Below are positions 40,752-50,483 of a stretch of 64,000 nucleotides of DNA, piece by piece. The stretch's first letter is position 1, and every line of letters begins with the position of its first letter. The position numbers and the translations under genes were made by a program. The DNA comes from Entamoeba invadens IP1. Lineage: Eukaryota; Evosea; Mastigamoebida; Endamoebidae. The notes beneath the pieces were generated by a model. The model was not told the origin of the DNA. It did not search any database and saw nothing but the letters and a program-made list of their open reading frames with translations. The stretch covers positions 35,797 through 99,796 of the forward strand of contig NW_004440180.1 of NCBI RefSeq assembly GCF_000330505.1, read 5' to 3'.

Positions 40752-41810
40752 ATGTATCGTAAGATTTCGAAAAAGTCTTTTTTGGCGATTTTGCTAACCT
40801 TTATTTGTTATTTTTTCATAATTCCCGAATCGGAGCTTCATATGGTGCTGACATTCAATTGCAATATGCTATAACTTACTGTTTTTTCGCTTATCTTTTG
40901 AACTTCTTTATTCAAATCCACATCATGTATTAATATATACAGTTTTATATACCAATAATACTTATACATCATTTTGTTTTGTGTAAATCATTACAAGTCT
41001 AATTATACCGATTATTTTACGATTATTATTAGGGAGATTACCCGAATTGTCTGCCCATTTGGGTTTGATATAAATTTTATAGAAAAGAACCCCTTTTCGT
41101 TCAAAACTTTTACAGTTGTCGTGATGGATTCACTTTCGGATTGCTATAATTCCTCCATTACCCAAAACCAAAAAAGTTTTTCTGAACAATATTTAAATGC
41201 ATCTTATAAAGTGTACGTGTGCTCACAGAATTGAAAAAGTGAAATTAAACAATAGATATCGGTACACGTCGCACCTATCACAACACAATGTCACCAAATC
41301 CATCCGCATTGAATCAGGAACATAGAGCAATGTTTATTCAAATGAAAAAAGACGACATAAAATTTGTTAACACTTAATATAGACTAATTCAAGTTCAAAA
41401 TGGTGAAATACCGCCAAGACTGTCAAATACCCACTCTATATTTCGGCACATTTATTAGGAATATAACATTGAGAAAAACCATCTGGCGAAAAAAAAGTGA
41501 GAACGGAATTGAAAGTCGGCGTTATTTTGCGTTTTACTTTTTGAAAATTGTCTTCATCAAATCCTATTTAAAAGAATACGAAAACCACATTTTTATTCTT
41601 TCATTTTCCCAAATACCCAACTTTGTAGTATAAACACGACTCATAACAATATAATTAACCCCCATTTTATACAATTGTGCAACACTGGCGATCCTTCACC
41701 ATATCATAATGAATTCCCCAGATGTCAAGCCATCAAGAACTTCGTTGGAGACTTTGGATTTAACTTTATCAAGACATGAACCATAACAAAACGAACAAGA
41801 AGCTATCAAA
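40752..41810 (+). pseudogene. Decayed gene with N-terminal signal-anchor remnant
   Basis: The ATG at 40752 starts a 40-codon frame with a basic head and a hydrophobic anchor (KSFLAILLTFICYFFII) before TAA. Protein-like pieces follow in various frames: FKTFTVVVMDSLSDCYNSS (about 41100-41160), GTRRTYHNTMSPNPSALNQE (about 41260-41320), FIQMKKDDIKFVNT (then TAA), RLIQVQNGEIPPRLSNTHSI (about 41390-41445) and CQAIKNFVGDFGFNFIKT (about 41725-41780). The combination suggests one old type II membrane or secreted protein gene broken by stops and frameshifts. The family is not recognised and joining these pieces into one gene is inference. Confidence 0.4.
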
Positions 41811-41862
41811 CAATTGGATCAATAAGCTCTCCGGAGAATTATTGTACTCGGAATAGCACATC

Positions 41863-41876
41863 TATATAAAAGCTCT
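41863..41876 (+). promoter_or_regulatory. Probable TATA-like element of the 182-aa protein gene
   Basis: CTATATAAAAGCTC lies about 25 bp upstream of the ATG at 41898, the usual distance for Entamoeba TATA-like elements. Confidence 0.5.
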
Positions 41877-41897
41877 GCAAACAACAGTTGGCATTCA

Positions 41898-42446
41898 ATG
41901 GAAACAGTTGCTGAACGAAAGGCAAGGTTTATAGAAGTCCGCAACAATCAAGTTTACGAGTCGATGGTCCTCATTGCACTCATCAACAAGAAGTACAACA
42001 TCAGCCTTTCCCTCCCAAACAAGAGGGCTGTTGTCTTTGAGCAATTTTTCAGAATTGACACGGTGTGGAATAATTGCGAGTGCGTTTCAGTCAAAAACTT
42101 TGTTCGTGAGAGATGTGAAGAGCGAGAGAAGTACGAAGTTGATTGTGGTGTCAAGCAGAAAACGGCTTCTCGAAGAAAGAACAGCAATATCTTTGTTGAG
42201 ACCATCCATCTTCTTGTCGACTTGGTGAGAGAAATTGGGTTCTTTGTTGAGACGAGGGAATGTGGAGGCAAGAAGTGTGGCTTTAAAGAAGAGTACATCA
42301 CAGCGATATACTGGGCTGGAAGACAGATTTTTGATAAAAAACAGATGTGGGTCTCTGGAAAGGGTGTTTTAGACATCGTCAAAAAAAGTCTTGCAGATCA
42401 GAAAAAAATTGTTCTGCCACTTGGCACTTTTGGGTTCACAGAGTGA
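41898..42446 (+). CDS. Unknown soluble protein (182 aa)
   Basis: An ATG-initiated frame of good coding quality: G+C well above the flanks, a TATA-like motif 25 bp upstream and no intron needed. The protein is charged, with a helical N-terminus (ERKARFIEVRNNQVYESM), a central Arg/Lys/Glu-rich region and four Cys in the middle (NNCECV, ERCEER, VDCG) plus two at ECGGKKCG. There is no signal peptide or membrane segment. I do not recognise the family. It precedes malic enzyme on the same strand, but with a 630-bp gap and separate promoter signals, so no functional link is implied. Confidence 0.7.
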   Translation: METVAERKARFIEVRNNQVYESMVLIALINKKYNISLSLPNKRAVVFEQFFRIDTVWNNCECVSVKNFVRERCEEREKYEVDCGVKQKTASRRKNSNIFVETIHLLVDLVREIGFFVETRECGGKKCGFKEEYITAIYWAGRQIFDKKQMWVSGKGVLDIVKKSLADQKKIVLPLGTFGFTE

Positions 42447-43038
42447 TGTTGTACATTCATTTTTTATTGATTGTCTTATGTAGTATGTGTTGTTGGTTTA
42501 CAAAGATGTCGTATAAGTTGTATTTAATACGAGTTATAGTAATAAGTATCTATATGTGTAATTATTTGTGTTGTGGTTATAATATAATATAAAGTGCTAT
42601 ACTTATGGTTGGTGAGTTTTCGAAGGCACTTCGACAAAAAGCCACCAAATAGCGGGCAACACAACACTAAATAATCCCGAGTATTTGCACCAAAAAATAC
42701 AACAAAAACAACACAAAAACAGTCAAGAACAAAAGAGAATCCCTAATAATACAAACCCTGCTTATCATTTCGGTTATTTCCTAAAAGATTACACCACTTC
42801 AATGCACATCCACATCGTTCAACAAACAGACAGACGGACAAAGTATTCGAGAAGAAAGCGAAGCACCAAAAGTTTTGAAGTTCAGTTGAAATGACCGGAA
42901 ATAGGAATTCTCGAAGCCTAAAAATGCAATTGTTCAGATTCACATCGTGTTCAATGCGATGTCCATGAAAGTTCAATGGAGATTGAAACACAATGTCGCC
43001 TTTCGTCACCCTCTTTTTAACTATTTGTTGTTGTCGAG
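42447..43038. other. Upstream region of malic enzyme
   Basis: Less AT-rich than other spacers. The malic enzyme frame is open back to 42947, but that part (MFNAMSMKVQWRLKHN) is not conserved-looking and lies upstream of the TATA/GAAC motifs, so I treat it as non-coding. Confidence 0.5.
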
Positions 43039-43058
43039 GTATATAAGAAGGTGTGAAC
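43039..43058 (+). promoter_or_regulatory. Probable core promoter of malic enzyme
   Basis: GTATATAAGAAG (43039-43050) resembles the Entamoeba TATA-like element. GTGTGAAC with a GAAC motif follows at 43051-43058, and the ATG is at 43076. This spacing decides the start codon. Confidence 0.65.
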
Positions 43059-43075
43059 TGACTGTCTTCACAACA

Positions 43076-44533
43076 ATGACACAACTGAAGCAAGACTTGA
43101 CAAACCTCGACGAGTGCCTCCCTTCATTTCTGACGCAAGAACAGCGTGCAGTGGCACAGACTGAGTTCTACAAGACACTTGCAGAGAAGGCGCACAAATT
43201 CTATCGCGGGAAGATTCAGATCATGCCGAAGTGCACACTGTGCGGATTTAATTGGTTCAATGCGTACTACACTCCCGGCGTATCTCGCATTTCAACAAAC
43301 ATCCGCGATGACAACGACTCATCACTGTTGTATACGATGCGTGGCAACTTTGTTGGCGTTGTCTCAGACTCGACACGAGTGCTTGGTGATGGCGATGTGA
43401 CACCTGCTGGTGGGCTTGGTGTGATGGAAGGGAAGGCGTTGCTGATGAAGTACTTGGGTGGTATTGACGCCGTTCCCATTTGCATTGACTCGAAGGTTGC
43501 TGGGAAGAATGATGCTGATGCGATGATAGAGTTTGTGCAGCGGATACAACACACCTTTGGTGCAATCAACTTGGAAGACATATCACAGCCAAACTGCTAC
43601 AGAGTGCTTGACGTGTTGCGAGAGACTTGTGACATCCCCGTTTGGCACGACGACCAACAAGGCACGGCATCAGTGACGTTGGCTGGGTTGCTCAATGCAC
43701 TCAAGTTAGTTCACAAAAGACTGGAAGACATCAAGATGGTCTTTATAGGTGCTGGGAGTGCAAATGCGACGTGCCTGCGACTGATAGTGAGTGCGGGTGC
43801 TGACCCAAAGAAAATTGTGATGTTTGATATCAATGGGTCTCTTCATAGTGGGCGTGAGGATATCGAGAAGGATTCGCGGTTCTACAGGCAATGGGAGATC
43901 TGCAAGACAACAAACCCAGACAAAATCAAGACAATTCCAGAGGCTATCAGAGGCGCTGATGTACTTATCTCACTGTCAGCACCCGGGCCGGGGGTCGTGA
44001 AAGGCGATTGGATCAGGTCGATGGGAACAAAGCCGATTGTCTTCTGCTGCGCAAATCCAGTGCCAGAGATCTACCCATATGAAGCAAAGGAGGCGGGCGC
44101 GTACATCGTTGCTACAGGAAGAGGCGACTTCCCAAATCAAGTCAACAACTCTGTTGGGTTTCCAGGCATCTTGAAAGGCGCACTCATTGTAAGAGCAAAG
44201 AAAATCACAGACAACATGGCTATCGCAGCTTCAAAGGCACTTGCTGACTTTGCAGAGAAGAGGGGAATCACACCAGACAACATCATTGGGACTATGGACG
44301 AGCCAGGCATCTTCCCACGAGAGGCAGCAGACGTCGCTATGCAAGCTATCAAAGACGGAGTCGCGAGAATCACAAATTTGACGTGGCAACAGGTCTACGA
44401 TATGGCAGAGAAGGACATCAAGGAGGCACGCGAAGGTGCCGACCTTCTCATCGAAAAGAAATTCATCAAGGAGTTCCCACAGGATCTTCTTGACGAGTCG
44501 ATCAACACGGCTATCAATGTAGCTACTAAATAA
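43076..44533 (+). CDS. Malic enzyme, NAD(P)-dependent, decarboxylating (485 aa)
   Basis: Oxidatively decarboxylates malate to pyruvate and CO2, giving NAD(P)H in the cytosol; in Entamoeba it links malate to pyruvate fermentation. The protein is of the compact bacterial type, about 485 residues. Motifs: FNAYYTPGVS (about residues 61-70); SDSTRVLGDGDVTPAGGLGV near 100; catalytic/metal region PICIDSKVAGKNDAD; PVWHDDQQGTASVTLAGLLN near 190; nucleotide-binding FIGAGSANATCLRL near 222; and C-terminal DNMAIAASKALADFAE. All are intact. G+C is high compared with the surroundings, as for a well-expressed gene. The longer frame from 42947 is rejected because of the promoter position. Confidence 0.95.
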   Translation: MTQLKQDLTNLDECLPSFLTQEQRAVAQTEFYKTLAEKAHKFYRGKIQIMPKCTLCGFNWFNAYYTPGVSRISTNIRDDNDSSLLYTMRGNFVGVVSDSTRVLGDGDVTPAGGLGVMEGKALLMKYLGGIDAVPICIDSKVAGKNDADAMIEFVQRIQHTFGAINLEDISQPNCYRVLDVLRETCDIPVWHDDQQGTASVTLAGLLNALKLVHKRLEDIKMVFIGAGSANATCLRLIVSAGADPKKIVMFDINGSLHSGREDIEKDSRFYRQWEICKTTNPDKIKTIPEAIRGADVLISLSAPGPGVVKGDWIRSMGTKPIVFCCANPVPEIYPYEAKEAGAYIVATGRGDFPNQVNNSVGFPGILKGALIVRAKKITDNMAIAASKALADFAEKRGITPDNIIGTMDEPGIFPREAADVAMQAIKDGVARITNLTWQQVYDMAEKDIKEAREGADLLIEKKFIKEFPQDLLDESINTAINVATK

Positions 44534-44739
44534 ATTGTCTTGTTCTTTCGTTTAACACCAAATCAAAATAACACAATGTAAAACAGACAGACAATCATCA
44601 CAAGAGTTGGTGTTTTTGACAATACCGATTTTACTGCAAGCGATATGTCTCTGCTGTAGAAGCAATAACTCAAACATTTCACAAAGACGCAATTTGCTCA
44701 CTTTGAACACTAAAATTTTTTCAAATAAAGAATAGATAA

Positions 44740-45096
44740 TCAAAAGAATAAATTTTTATTTCAAAAGACAAGCTCATGCACAACTTGTGTACTTCATGTG
44801 ATCTATCCATATTGACATACTTCATATTTCCAGGACTGTATAAACATTTTATGTTAAAGTAAACTCCATCCATATTGTCTCCAAATACACGATTTCCATT
44901 TTCGTCTGCTTTAAAAGTGTTGTTGTCGACTTGTGGATATATAATATACTCAGTTCCATCAACATCTGTATTGTTGTGCGCCCCGTTGCAGTTTGATGTT
45001 GTGTATTTCAACAACGTGTAAATTAGGTATGAACCAGTGTACATAATCGATCCCAATTTCTTTATACACTTTCCCAATGTATTCTGCCTTTTTCAT
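44740..45096 (-). pseudogene. Gene remnant with a frameshift
   Basis: On the minus strand an ATG at 45096 starts MKKAEYIGKVYKEIGIDYVH. A second frame, open from about 45060, gives a convincing protein stretch: NCNGAHNNTDVDGTEYIIYP, then FKADENGNRVFGDNMDGVYF and KCLYSPGNMKYVNMD. The two frames overlap and the longer one has no ATG start, so a frameshift or loss of the 5' end is likely. G+C is higher than in the flanks. The family is not recognised; the acidic Gly/Asp/Asn-rich stretch could be part of an extracellular enzyme. Confidence 0.45.
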
Positions 45097-45400
45097 GGTT
45101 CTTTTTATAAAAAAAAACTAAAATCCCGACTATTTCCGATCAACTGTTTATGTTGTTGCAAACAGCATGATGGGAAACATTGTTTTCACCGTTTAAATCT
45201 TCATTATTTTTTATTAATCATTCAGTTTATTTTTGTGTCTAAAAGACCAATTAAACAATTAATTGATGTTTTTTTAAATAAAAACAAGTAACTTTATTGA
45301 ACATAATATTGTTTTGTGATATTTGTGTTACTTAAACAAACAAAACAAAAACAAATTACTGAACAAACAAAAATCTCGTTTTATTCATCTTTAATACATT
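45097..45400. other. AT-rich spacer
   Basis: No feature was seen. Confidence 0.4.
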
Positions 45401-46717
45401 TTAATCGTCAATAACAATTACATCTTTTGAATCGGATTCTTCTATTCCAATGTTTGGAATTTCAGATTTTCCCATTGTTCTTTCAGTGGTTTCTGATTCA
45501 TCAATTTTTCTCTTTTTTATAACAGTGGGTCTTGAACTATGAAGGGGATGTTTTCCCTTTTTTGAGACAATAACAGACGGCCTGTTTTGTTGAGGGGTTA
45601 TTGTTGTAGTTGTTTGTTTTGTTGTTGCTTTTGCAGAGGACTGTACTTTTTCTTCAGGTTGTATTTTTGGGAAATAGGTATTATAACCTGATGGTCCAGC
45701 TTGTTCACCATCATCATTTTCAGTCCCAATAACAATAACATCACGTTGTTGTGGAATTGGCGTTTGTCGAATAATAACAGGTGGTCGTATTGGCGGATTT
45801 CTTGGAATTGTCCTAACTGGGATTCTTCTTGCCTTTATTCTTTGTGGACCAGCTCCGTGATGCATTGGAACACCACTTGAGTCTTCACTTGGTGATTTTT
45901 GTTGTTGAGTTTGTTGTTTTGTTGTTGGTTGTGTTGATTGCATTTGTGATATGCTTTGCAACTCTGGCGGCATCACTACTGGTTGTTCTAATAGCTCTTT
46001 GATCGTTTTACTTAACATTGGTTTAACTGTTGGTTGTTTGGGGATGGGAGGAGGTATTGGTAACGTTGTTTTTGGAATTAAGAAATACTTGAGTTGTTCG
46101 ATTCTTTTACTTGATGGGTCTTCAATTATACCAATATTTGCAACAACATTGTACAACTGTGTTTGCATTTTTAAAAACAGTCCGTCTCGGTCATAATTTA
46201 AAAATTTAGCAAGATGTATCATACACCCCAATTTAAGTCTGAAATAATCCATTTTCAAAAGAAAATTCTTTTTCATTACTTGTTTTATTTCTGTTGGTAA
46301 TTGTGAATTCATTAATGCATGGAGATTGTTTTGGAGTTGAAAAATGTACCTCCCATAACTTGGGCGTTCGGTATCATGGATGTTATACCCATTACTAATC
46401 AATTTCATCAATTGAATAAATTCACTTTTGAGTATCATTTGTTGGTGTACAATTTTATCTAGAAGTGCATTAATTTGATCTTCCAATTCTTTCATTGCTG
46501 CAATAGTTTCGGGTAATTTGGAAGTAAAAATTTGTTTGTTTGAAGAAACATCTCTTTCTAATAAATTTAATATCGAACTGAGGCGATGTCCATATAATGC
46601 AAGTACACGCAATATTTTGATGATAACTTCGGGGAGCAAAGCAGACTCTTCAGAGTTGCTATTTGGGTTCATTCCACGTGTTAGATCACAAAACAAGACT
46701 AGACAAATAAATAGCAT
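45401..46717 (-). CDS. Secreted protein with helical N-terminus and Pro/Gln/Thr-rich tail (438 aa)
   Basis: The frame is open from a TTG at 46801, but the ATG at 46717 starts a clear signal peptide (MLFICLVLFCDLTRG), so I use it. Residues about 20-230 are predicted helical, with few Cys and repeated Leu/Ile patterns (AAMKELEDQINALLDKIVHQ). Residues about 235-438 are low-complexity, rich in Pro, Gln, Thr and Arg, with a basic KKRK stretch and an acidic end (SKDVIVIDD). There is no membrane anchor, so it should be secreted or enter vesicles. The signal peptide plus helical layout is shared with the pseudogene at 31132-31797 and both contain LE-x2-INAL, a hint of a small family. Function is unknown. 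Confidence 0.75.
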   Translation of the reverse strand: MLFICLVLFCDLTRGMNPNSNSEESALLPEVIIKILRVLALYGHRLSSILNLLERDVSSNKQIFTSKLPETIAAMKELEDQINALLDKIVHQQMILKSEFIQLMKLISNGYNIHDTERPSYGRYIFQLQNNLHALMNSQLPTEIKQVMKKNFLLKMDYFRLKLGCMIHLAKFLNYDRDGLFLKMQTQLYNVVANIGIIEDPSSKRIEQLKYFLIPKTTLPIPPPIPKQPTVKPMLSKTIKELLEQPVVMPPELQSISQMQSTQPTTKQQTQQQKSPSEDSSGVPMHHGAGPQRIKARRIPVRTIPRNPPIRPPVIIRQTPIPQQRDVIVIGTENDDGEQAGPSGYNTYFPKIQPEEKVQSSAKATTKQTTTTITPQQNRPSVIVSKKGKHPLHSSRPTVIKKRKIDESETTERTMGKSEIPNIGIEESDSKDVIVIDD

Positions 46718-48736
46718 CTTATTGTTTTTATAGAATGACCTTTTGTCATTTTTTAAATATAATTTGTCTTGTGTTGATTCATTGTTTGAAGCTGAAGTCA
46801 AAAGAACATTTCATAAGACTTTTCTAAATGCAACCAGATATTTTGAAGTATAAATCACGAACAACATTTTATTCAATTATTAGAAATGTTGAGCTGTTTT
46901 TCAAACACCAAGTAAATTTCATAAAATGTATAAATAATAAATAGGTTATAGTAGTTAATAGAAAATAGGAATTTAAATTGACTTGACTTAAAAAGTTTTT
47001 ATATTTTAAAACAACTTTTGGTTATCTATTTTTTAAAAAGTATTTTTATATTTTTAATGTATTTTTTGATGAGAAAAATTAACAATTGTTGTATTTTAAC
47101 TTAATAACAAAAACAACAAAAACATATACGCACATTTTTATTGCTTTTCGTATTTGATAGGATGGTTAAATGATAAATTTTTATATAGGAATCAACAATT
47201 GTATTTAAAAAAAATATTTTGGTTAATTTGAAACAAAATTGTTCGGTTTTCACAAATAAAACCTTATATAAATAGAAAGAACCCCTTTAAATAATTTTTG
47301 ATGTTCTAATTTTCATAAAGATCATAATTTTTAAGTTGTTTGGAAATTCTTTTAAATTCTTAAAAGTAAAACAAATTTCTTTTTATTTAAAATAATTTGA
47401 CATTAAAGTTATTTGTTTGATTGGTTAAACATTGTAATTATAAAGATAATAAATAGATATCGTGATTATCAATTAATATTAAACATATGATTTTTGTTTG
47501 AAGTTATGTTTATTATGGTTTAATATAATACCAAAATTAATTATGAAACATAAATTTTTCCTATTTTTTAATAAACGTTAACAATGTATTAAAACACCAT
47601 ATAATTATACTTAATCAAACAATAATCAAACTAAGGATTGATGAATCAAAATTATTATTCAATTTTTATTTATATTTGATATAATTGAAAGATATATATA
47701 TATATATATAAATTTATCAACAGGAATAATAATTAAGTTTATACTCATATAAATGTAATGAATTGACCATCATTATAAAATATATTAACCATGAGTTTTG
47801 CAACCATCACTATTTTTTTAAATAATAATGTTATTATGTAATCAATACGATTAATTGTTGTAAATACCATTTCATATTCATCACATACAATGTTAAGCAA
47901 ATTAGATAATTTAATTATATTTTTTAACTTAATATTGTTGTTCGATTTTATCATCACATTTTATTATTTATTTTTTCAAATAGTGGCAAAAAATTACTAT
48001 TATTATTGGCAATGTAGAATTTGGTCAATAAATGCCAAGTTTGCTTCAGATTTCGACTTTTTAAATTACTTTTTAAGCAAAGAGACAAAAAACACAATTA
48101 ATAGTTTGAAATAAGCGTTGAATATGTCTCTTTAATAATACAAAACATTAACAACTCGTGTCATTTAGATATCATACGTATTGTTATTTGATTTTAATGT
48201 AAATTATTTAAAATAATTGATATTTAAATGTTCGACCCAAACAATGAAGATTATCACTAAATATATATTTTCGTTTCATTTGAAAATATTTTTTGAAAAT
48301 AAAATAATTAAAATTATAATTTATCTGACCATAAATCCCTCTTTAATTCATCGTGATTGAAGTTATAACCAAAATTAATAAATTGCCACTGTTGTTAATT
48401 GATAAAAACGCGACAAAACATCACGACAAATGTTTTCAATTATTTCGAATTAAGAAATTGGTCGATTATCCCGACAAAAGGGGGATCTAAAACTATATTC
48501 AAACATTATAATGACACGTGTCGCCGCGTTTTTCTACAGTTCTCTGTCCAGTCAATATTGCCTCCCTCTTCCACTATATGAAAAAATTGCGTCAAATTAA
48601 AACGAAATTGGGGACAACATCGTAATAATATAAAATATAAACAGTTATGGCAAATCAACGTTTTGAAGTGTTTAAAAACTCCAATTTAAATTCCTCAAAA
48701 CATAAAGAGTTCTTCCAAATAGATAAAAAAACAGCC
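46718..48736. other. AT-rich intergenic stretch, 2 kb
   Basis: No gene is supported. An (AT)n microsatellite lies at about 47690-47711. The 74-codon frame at 47890 ends in a protein-like stretch (NAKFASDFDFLNYFLSKETK) that could be a relic. G+C rises near 48460-48580, in the upstream region of the grainin-like gene. Confidence 0.45.
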
Positions 48737-48764
48737 GCATTTAAGCTGCACTCGTTCTAAAAAA
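48737..48764 (+). promoter_or_regulatory. Probable core promoter of the grainin-like gene
   Basis: GCATTTAAGC (48737-48746) resembles the Entamoeba TATA-like element. About 14 bp later, AAAAAATCACTT (from 48759) resembles the AAAAATTCA initiator. The ATG at 48775 follows closely. Confidence 0.6.
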
Positions 48765-48774
48765 TCACTTCAAT

Positions 48775-49524
48775 ATGTTCAGACCAGGAATGCAACCAGG
48801 TATGCCACCAATGGGTCCACAAAGTTTCAACTTGTGGGCTGTCCAACCAGTCCCGGGCAATTTCATCACTTCATGCCCACAATGTGTCTATGCTCTCCCA
48901 CCATCCATCAGAGGGACATGGTGGTTCCCATTGCTTTCTTCAATTGGAATTGATCAGTACCAAAGAATCTACATGTGGTTCATGGGCGTCGACAGAGACA
49001 GGAGTGGAACTCTTGAGATCAATGAATTGATGCAGGGCCAATTCCCGGGCAACATTAAGTTGAGCCCAAAGACCGCTTTGAGAATGATGAGAATCTTCGA
49101 TACTGATTTTAACGGACACATCTCATTCTACGAGTTCATGGTTTGTTTGTGTGTATTAAGAGACCAAAAATAAATCAAAAATAACAGCAAGGCAATGTAC
49201 AAATTCCTCGAAATGTCATTCAACTTGTTCTTGATGAACGATAGAAACAGATCGGGTACTATGGAACCACACGAAATTCAACCAGCATTGCAACAAATGG
49301 GATTCTTCATCCAACCAAGAACAGCTGTTTTGTTGCATAGACTTTTCTCTCTCGGAATGGCTGTCTGCGATGTTAACTGCTGGGTCGCTATCTGCGCGTT
49401 TGCTGCACAGTGCAGAAGCTCATATCAAATGCTCTTCATGAATCCATACTACGGACAAATGAAACCATTCAACCCAGTCGAATTCGGTAAATTCCTCGAC
49501 ATCATCACTGCCTTGTTGGAATAA
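48775..49524 (+). CDS. Grainin-like penta-EF-hand calcium-binding protein, one intron (232 aa)
   Basis: The unspliced sequence gives two frames separated by a TAA. I interpret them as one gene with a 51-nt intron, 49141-49191, starting with the canonical GTTTGT and ending AAG. Splicing joins EFM to AMYKFLEM in frame and gives exactly the spacing between EF-hands seen in penta-EF-hand proteins such as sorcin. The N-terminus is Met/Pro/Gly-rich (MFRPGMQPGMPPMGP). Three canonical calcium loops are visible: DRDRSGTLEINE (about residue 74), DTDFNGHISFYE (about 110) and DRNRSGTMEPHE (about 141). Degenerate hands follow. Grainins of Entamoeba sit in cytoplasmic granules and are linked to calcium-dependent vesicle traffic. 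Strong codon bias suggests high expression. Confidence 0.88.
49141..49191 (+). other. Intron of the grainin-like gene (51 nt)
   Basis: Begins GTTTGTTTGTGTG, ends ACAGCAAG and contains the in-frame TAA at 49171-49173. Its length is a multiple of three. The 3' end AAG is less common than TAG in Entamoeba, but the CAG four bases earlier would break the frame. Confidence 0.75.
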
Positions 49525-50483
49525 GTCAGTCAAGTCCATCACTTGTTTTTGTTAAAAATTTTGAATATTTTGAATAACAAGAATTAAAATTTTATTTAAA
49601 ATATTTTTTTAAATAAATGTTTATCTAAACGGAATTATAACATGACTTTATACCCGTTAGAAAAACATATGTTTGGTGCTTTAAATGCAACAAAAAACAT
49701 ATTGACGTTGTATATATCAAAAATGAGATCTAACTATGAGAACATAAATATAAACAAAACTTTGGGGAAACACAAAGTAACTAAAAACAGTTTTATTTGC
49801 TTTGAATTCTATCAAAAATTGTTTTTGAATATTTTTTAAATACAAATAAATGAAAAGATGAACGTTTTCAAGCAGATAACGTTGTTTGACTGACTTTACT
49901 TCTTTCTCTTTTTGAATGAAAATAACAATAAATTCGTTTTAATTCACTAGTCACAAAATATAAATTTTAATTCAAAAAATACACTACATTATCGCTGAAT
50001 TATTAAAGATTCAATAAAAATTTAATTGAATTCTTTTATCTTTATAAAAGCCATCTTTTCAGTTATTTTTATAACTAAAAACAACCAAATACCGATCACA
50101 TATTAAAAATAATTAACAATAATACAATTAAACCAAATGGGACAAAAAACGAAATCGGAGATAAATGAAATTCACTGATCCAAAAACAATAACCATTTGT
50201 TAATGTCGATCCATTTATTTAATGTGAAATCTTTTTTTTGAAGGAATAGGATTTAACACTCCATTATAACAGAAAATCGCAAACTCTATTGGGTTAATAT
50301 TTTTGTAAAGACATGTTTCATTTTATAAAAAAAATCAGTTACAACTTATTGGTAAATAAGTTGATTGGATTGCTTCATGAACTTCTGTTGTTTTTAAACA
50401 TATATTTTTAGTGTTACAAAATACCGCAGATATACAATAACCAAACCTTATATAATACAACACAAAACTATTATTCAACATCA
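49525..50483. other. AT-rich intergenic stretch with a MITE-end relic
   Basis: AACGTTGTTTGACTGACT (49877-49894) matches one end of the MITE family at 39713 and 437. No partner end was seen. No gene is supported. Confidence 0.4.

Noticed and set aside
42947..43075. 43-residue N-terminal extension of malic enzyme
   Set aside because: TATA-like and GAAC motifs lie downstream of this ATG and just before the ATG at 43076; the extension has no family similarity.
46718..46801. Extension of the secreted 438-aa protein
   Set aside because: It begins with TTG and would bury the signal peptide.
47690..47711. (AT)n run
   Set aside because: Simple microsatellite, expected in a genome this AT-rich.
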